In this document: positions 61,122 to 64,000 of the stretch, piece after piece
Position numbering within the stretch: the first letter of the stretch is position 1
Layout of the letters: every line of letters begins with the position of its first letter
Origin: Dyadobacter sp. CY347
GTDB taxonomy: Bacteria; Bacteroidota; Bacteroidia; Cytophagales; Spirosomataceae
DNA length: 64,000 nucleotides
Direction of reading: 5' to 3'
Assembly: GCF_021502655.1 (NCBI RefSeq)
Contig: NZ_JAKFFT010000009.1
Coordinates: 310,001 to 374,000 of the forward strand
Translations under genes and position numbers: made by a program
The notes under the pieces: model-generated
Told to the model about the DNA's origin: nothing
Database searches by the model: none
Seen by the model: the letters and a program-made list of their open reading frames with translations, nothing else

Positions 61122-62685
61122 TTTTTCAGCATTTCGTCAGATTTTATTGATCTTAATCCTCACGGCAACATCATTAATCGTTGCTGCACAAGGTGTTAAG
61201 AGAATAGAATTGCCTTTGTCGGGGAATATGGCTTACCAAACCGTTCCGCTTGGCGCGCAAGGGGTTTTGCTTATTTCAAAACCTGAGAAAGGCACATTTA
61301 ATGTTCAAAAGTTTGATACAAACCTGGAACGCGTTTGGTCGATTGACGGCCCTATTGAATCAAATCTGGATTACATTGCTTCTTCCTACGACGGACAGGC
61401 TGTGTTTTTGCTTTTCAGTAAATATCGGAGTTCCTTATACCAGATCGTGAAAGTGAATGTTGGCCCCGGCTTCGTGGAAACATTTACCATTAACACGCTC
61501 GACCGGTTTGAGATAACTGATTTCAAGACATTGGGTTACTCCGTTTTTATGGCCGGAATGGTCCGTAACGAGCCTGTTCTAATCTTGACCCAGCTCAGGA
61601 CGTCCCAAACGAAGATCCTGCCATCCGCGATCAAAGGTTCTAATGCCATCCAGACCGTTGAGGTGGACACGGCGCATCATTTAGTAAATGTTTGTTTTGC
61701 TGTCAAAAAAGGAAGGCAAACCCGCATTGTGGCCCGCTCGTATGAGGAAACGGGAGAACTTTATGCACAGGTTTCGGTTGATCCCGAAGATGATTATTCG
61801 TTGCTAAGCGGCAGGTTACAGGTGCTGAATGATTCAGTCCGGGTTGTGATCGGCACATATGGTTATAGAAATATGCAGAGCGCTTCCAATGCTGCTTCGC
61901 AGGGACTTTATATCAGCAAAATCGTTGGTAATGAGCCCGTTTTCACACGTTACCACAGTTTTACCGAGTTCAAGAACTTCTTCAATTTCATGAATGAGCG
62001 GCAACAGGAAAAGATGGAAAAGCGCATTCGAAAAAAGAAAGAAAGCGGCGACGATCTGAAACTGAATTACCGTCTGCTGGTGCATGACATTGTTCCCAAA
62101 AACAATAATTTTCTATTAGTAGCCGAAGTTTTTTATCCCGAGTATCGTTACCAGAATCCAACCATGATGGGTGGCCTGGGTTACGGCAGCATGATGGGTT
62201 ACCCGTTTGGAATGGGGCTTTATAACCCTTACTTATGGAATCCGATGTACGGCGGACGCGGTTACAACCAGCAGGTTTTCGATGGCTTCACTTATACGCA
62301 CGCAGTAGTGGCCGATGTGGACGAAAACGGTAGATTACTCTGGGATAACAGCATTAACTTCGACAATGTAAAAAGCATGGAACTGCGCGAAAAAATCAAA
62401 GTGCAGACTTTCACTAACGGCAATTCGCGCCTGGTTTACAGCCATAATGGCGCCATTCGCAGCAAGATCATTAAGGGAAACCAGGTGGTCGACAGCGACC
62501 GGGTAATTCCGAACGAAACCAATGTGGAAGGTGATAAGGTAAGAAAAACCAGCACCGACGACATTGATTACTGGTACGAAAACTTTTATCTGGCATGGGG
62601 CGAGCAACGCATTATCAACGCCGCCGGAGATCCGCAGACCAGAGGCAGACGCAATGTATTTTATTTAAACAAAATCGCCTATTAA
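61111..62685 (+). CDS. Secreted protein of unknown function, Gly/Tyr/Met-rich internal segment
   Basis: A 524-residue exported protein (N-terminal MNLNFSAFRQILLILILTATSLIVAAQG), with long beta-rich stretches that suggest a propeller-like repeat (QGVKRIELPLSGNMAYQTV, WSIDGPIESNLDYIASSYDG). An internal segment of about 50 residues (GGLGYGSMMGYPFGMGLYNP, YLWNPMYGGRGYN) is rich in Gly, Tyr and Met and may be flexible or disordered; just before it a KMEKRIRKKKESGDD stretch is very basic. No known domain. It overlaps the EVE gene by 11 bases. Confidence 0.6.
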   Translation: MNLNFSAFRQILLILILTATSLIVAAQGVKRIELPLSGNMAYQTVPLGAQGVLLISKPEKGTFNVQKFDTNLERVWSIDGPIESNLDYIASSYDGQAVFLLFSKYRSSLYQIVKVNVGPGFVETFTINTLDRFEITDFKTLGYSVFMAGMVRNEPVLILTQLRTSQTKILPSAIKGSNAIQTVEVDTAHHLVNVCFAVKKGRQTRIVARSYEETGELYAQVSVDPEDDYSLLSGRLQVLNDSVRVVIGTYGYRNMQSASNAASQGLYISKIVGNEPVFTRYHSFTEFKNFFNFMNERQQEKMEKRIRKKKESGDDLKLNYRLLVHDIVPKNNNFLLVAEVFYPEYRYQNPTMMGGLGYGSMMGYPFGMGLYNPYLWNPMYGGRGYNQQVFDGFTYTHAVVADVDENGRLLWDNSINFDNVKSMELREKIKVQTFTNGNSRLVYSHNGAIRSKIIKGNQVVDSDRVIPNETNVEGDKVRKTSTDDIDYWYENFYLAWGEQRIINAAGDPQTRGRRNVFYLNKIAY

Positions 62686-62701
62686 TCCCATTCCCCCATT
62701 C

Positions 62702-62721
62702 CCGTCGGCTTAAGCCAACGG
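62702..62721. other. Near-perfect palindrome between genes
   Basis: CCGTCGGCTTAAGCCAACGG is a palindrome with one mismatched pair, followed by a short AT-rich run. It could act as a weak terminator for the preceding gene or a regulatory dyad for the methyltransferase gene at 62740. Confidence 0.3.
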
Positions 62722-62739
62722 AAATTTTAAAATATTTTC

Positions 62740-63627
62740 ATGATTTTATTATCTCCAGAGCAACATACAGATTACGAATTGATCGACACCGGCGGTTTCG
62801 AAAAGCTCGAACGGTTCGGCCCATATATTTTGTCGCGCCCTGAGCCACAGGCGATCTGGGATAAGTCCCTTTCTGAGGCCGAATGGGAAAAGCGCTCGAA
62901 TGCGGTTTTCAAAAGAGATAAAAATTCACAGGAAAAAGGCCAGTGGATTGCTAAGGACGGCATGCCCGATAAGTGGGTTTTTCAATATCGGACCAAAGAA
63001 CTGCATTTACGCTCGAAGCTCGCATTATCCTCATTCAAGCATGTAGGCGTATTTCCGGAACAGGCAACTAACTGGGATTACATTGCAAAAAAATTAAAAC
63101 AAATCCCGGAAACGAAGCCTTCTGTACTAAACCTGTTTGCTTATACAGGCATCGCTTCACTTGCGGCAAAAGCTTCCGGAGCGGATGTTACGCACGTTGA
63201 TTCCATAAAGCAGGTGATCAGCTGGTCGCGTGAAAATATGGAGCTGAGCGGGCTGGACAACATTCGCTGGGTTGTAGAAGATGCCTTGAAATTTGTTCAG
63301 AGAGAAGTGCGCCGCGGCAATCAGTACAACGGCATTATCCTTGATCCGCCCGCATATGGCCGTGGGCCGGATGGAGAAAAATGGCTTTTGGAAGAAAGTC
63401 TGAATGAGATCCTGAAACTTTGTGCATTACTTTTAAAGAAAGAAAATTTCTTTTTTATCATCAATTTATATTCTTTGGGCTTCTCGGCGCTCATTGTGGA
63501 AAATTTGATCAAAGCACATTTCGGAACGCAGATTCACCATGAATTTGGTGAGCTTTTCATTCCGGATTCTTTTGGCAAAAACCTTCCGCTAGGCGTATTT
63601 TCAAGATTCTCGGACCAGAATGTCTAA
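62740..63627 (+). CDS. Class I SAM-dependent rRNA methyltransferase (RlmI-like)
   Basis: A 295-residue protein whose second half is a Rossmann methyltransferase: VLNLFAYTGIASLAAKASGADVTHVDSIKQVISWSRENMELS (motif I-II), WVVEDALKFVQREVRRG, and ILDPPAYGRGPDGEKWLLEESL, the DPPAYGRG motif of RlmI-type m5C and related PF10672 enzymes. The N-terminal part is a PUA-like or RNA-binding stretch (WEKRSNAVFKRDKN). The target base, probably in 23S rRNA, is inferred. It overlaps the following lipoprotein gene by 8 bases. Confidence 0.85.
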   Translation: MILLSPEQHTDYELIDTGGFEKLERFGPYILSRPEPQAIWDKSLSEAEWEKRSNAVFKRDKNSQEKGQWIAKDGMPDKWVFQYRTKELHLRSKLALSSFKHVGVFPEQATNWDYIAKKLKQIPETKPSVLNLFAYTGIASLAAKASGADVTHVDSIKQVISWSRENMELSGLDNIRWVVEDALKFVQREVRRGNQYNGIILDPPAYGRGPDGEKWLLEESLNEILKLCALLLKKENFFFIINLYSLGFSALIVENLIKAHFGTQIHHEFGELFIPDSFGKNLPLGVFSRFSDQNV

Positions 63628-64000
63628 AACTTTCGAACGCATATCCCTTTTGCTTTGCATTGTTTTGGCCGGGTTGAATCAATCCTGCCAAAGCGACGCC
63701 AGGAATTCCACGCGCATTCCGCCCGTTGTGAAAAAATCTCATGAGCAATGGCAGAACGACGCCCTGCTTTCACTCACTGAGCTCATTAACCGCAGCATTG
63801 ACACCGACCAGAATTATTTCAAACGAGCCCGCATTTACTTCGAAAGAGAACAATATACCGAGGCGCTTGACGATATCAACGAATCCATTTACGAGCAGGA
63901 AAATGTGAGTGAATATTTTCTTCTGCGTGGGAAGATCAACCGTGAGCTCGGCGAAATCGACAAAGCATTGGAGGACGCGCAGCGTGCAGAAGCATTACAG
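63620..64000 (+). CDS. Lipoprotein with TPR repeats (3' truncated by window end)
   Basis: Open to the window's last base, so only the first 127 residues are seen. It begins with a lipoprotein signal peptide (MSKTFERISLLLCIVLAGLNQSC, lipobox-like with Cys 23). The mature part holds TPR-like helices: LTELINRSIDTDQNYFKRARIYFEREQYTEALDDI (A/B helix pair), followed by NESIYEQENVSEYFLLRGKINRELGEIDKALEDAQRAEAL. It starts 8 bases inside the end of the methyltransferase gene. TPR lipoproteins commonly act as scaffolds in the periplasm; the specific role is unknown. Confidence 0.78.
   Translation, partial: MSKTFERISLLLCIVLAGLNQSCQSDARNSTRIPPVVKKSHEQWQNDALLSLTELINRSIDTDQNYFKRARIYFEREQYTEALDDINESIYEQENVSEYFLLRGKINRELGEIDKALEDAQRAEALQ

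Noticed and set aside
1-64000. tRNA, rRNA, insertion sequence or prophage
   Set aside because: No cloverleaf, rRNA segment, transposase, integrase or structural phage gene was recognised on either strand.

Overview
The window looks like chromosomal DNA of a Bacteroidota bacterium, most likely a Cytophagales member of the Dyadobacter/Spirosoma type. This is inferred from several signs: three large secreted proteins end in type IX secretion (T9SS) sorting domains, promoters fit the Bacteroidota TTTG / TAnnTTTG pattern, a zinc-less sirtuin, DUF983 and DUF3891 proteins and a mitochondrial-type aconitase are present, and Shine-Dalgarno sequences are scarce. No rRNA, tRNA, CRISPR array, insertion sequence or prophage was seen. 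Coding density is high and only one gene-free stretch exceeds 300 bases (52456-52791).

Layout. 1-3.4 kb: the end of a cytochrome c protein, a THUMP-domain RNA methyltransferase, a DUF3891 protein and small unknowns. 3.3-7.4 kb (minus): treZ and a glgX/treX-type debranching enzyme, two thirds of the TreX-TreY-TreZ route from glycogen to trehalose. 8-15 kb (plus): a five-gene signalling operon (REC-PAS histidine kinase, giant CHASE3 hybrid kinase with three receivers, lone receiver, CheR, CheB) with no chemoreceptor, CheA or CheW. 15-22 kb: DUF983 protein, AraC regulator, glycosyltransferase, a di-haem peroxidase broken by one extra base, and a secreted purple-acid-phosphatase-like enzyme overlapping it. 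22-30 kb: DinB, a MazEF-type toxin-antitoxin pair with a near-perfect promoter/operator, a Zn/Cd P-type ATPase, a cupin, a divergent XRE regulator/small-gene pair, and a MocR regulator with an MFS transporter and a divergent flavin-binding protein. 30-35 kb: a 4.1 kb FG-GAP (two-propeller) T9SS protein and small unknown genes around a nested inverted repeat. 35-44 kb: sulfurtransferase, GNAT, a thioredoxin-fold protein without CxxC, the paired radical-SAM / DUF4130-type DNA-repair-associated genes behind a perfect 20-bp palindrome, and a CotH-kinase T9SS protein with a 687-bp tandem repeat. 44-52 kb: M61 peptidase, DUF1080 protein, lspA, and two different aconitases in tandem. 52-64 kb: topA, a sirtuin-folD-XRE run, the menaquinone genes menE and menB back to back, EVE protein, a secreted unknown, an RlmI-like methyltransferase and a TPR lipoprotein cut by the window end.

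How genes work together. Confident functional groups are trehalose/glycogen (treZ, glgX), the HK-HK-RR-CheR-CheB phosphorelay, MazEF, MocR-MFS-flavoprotein, the radical-SAM pair, the TCA aconitases, and menaquinone synthesis (menE, menB). The best candidates for poorly described biology are the radical-SAM/partner pair with its palindromic operator, and the receptor-less CheB/CheR phosphorelay.
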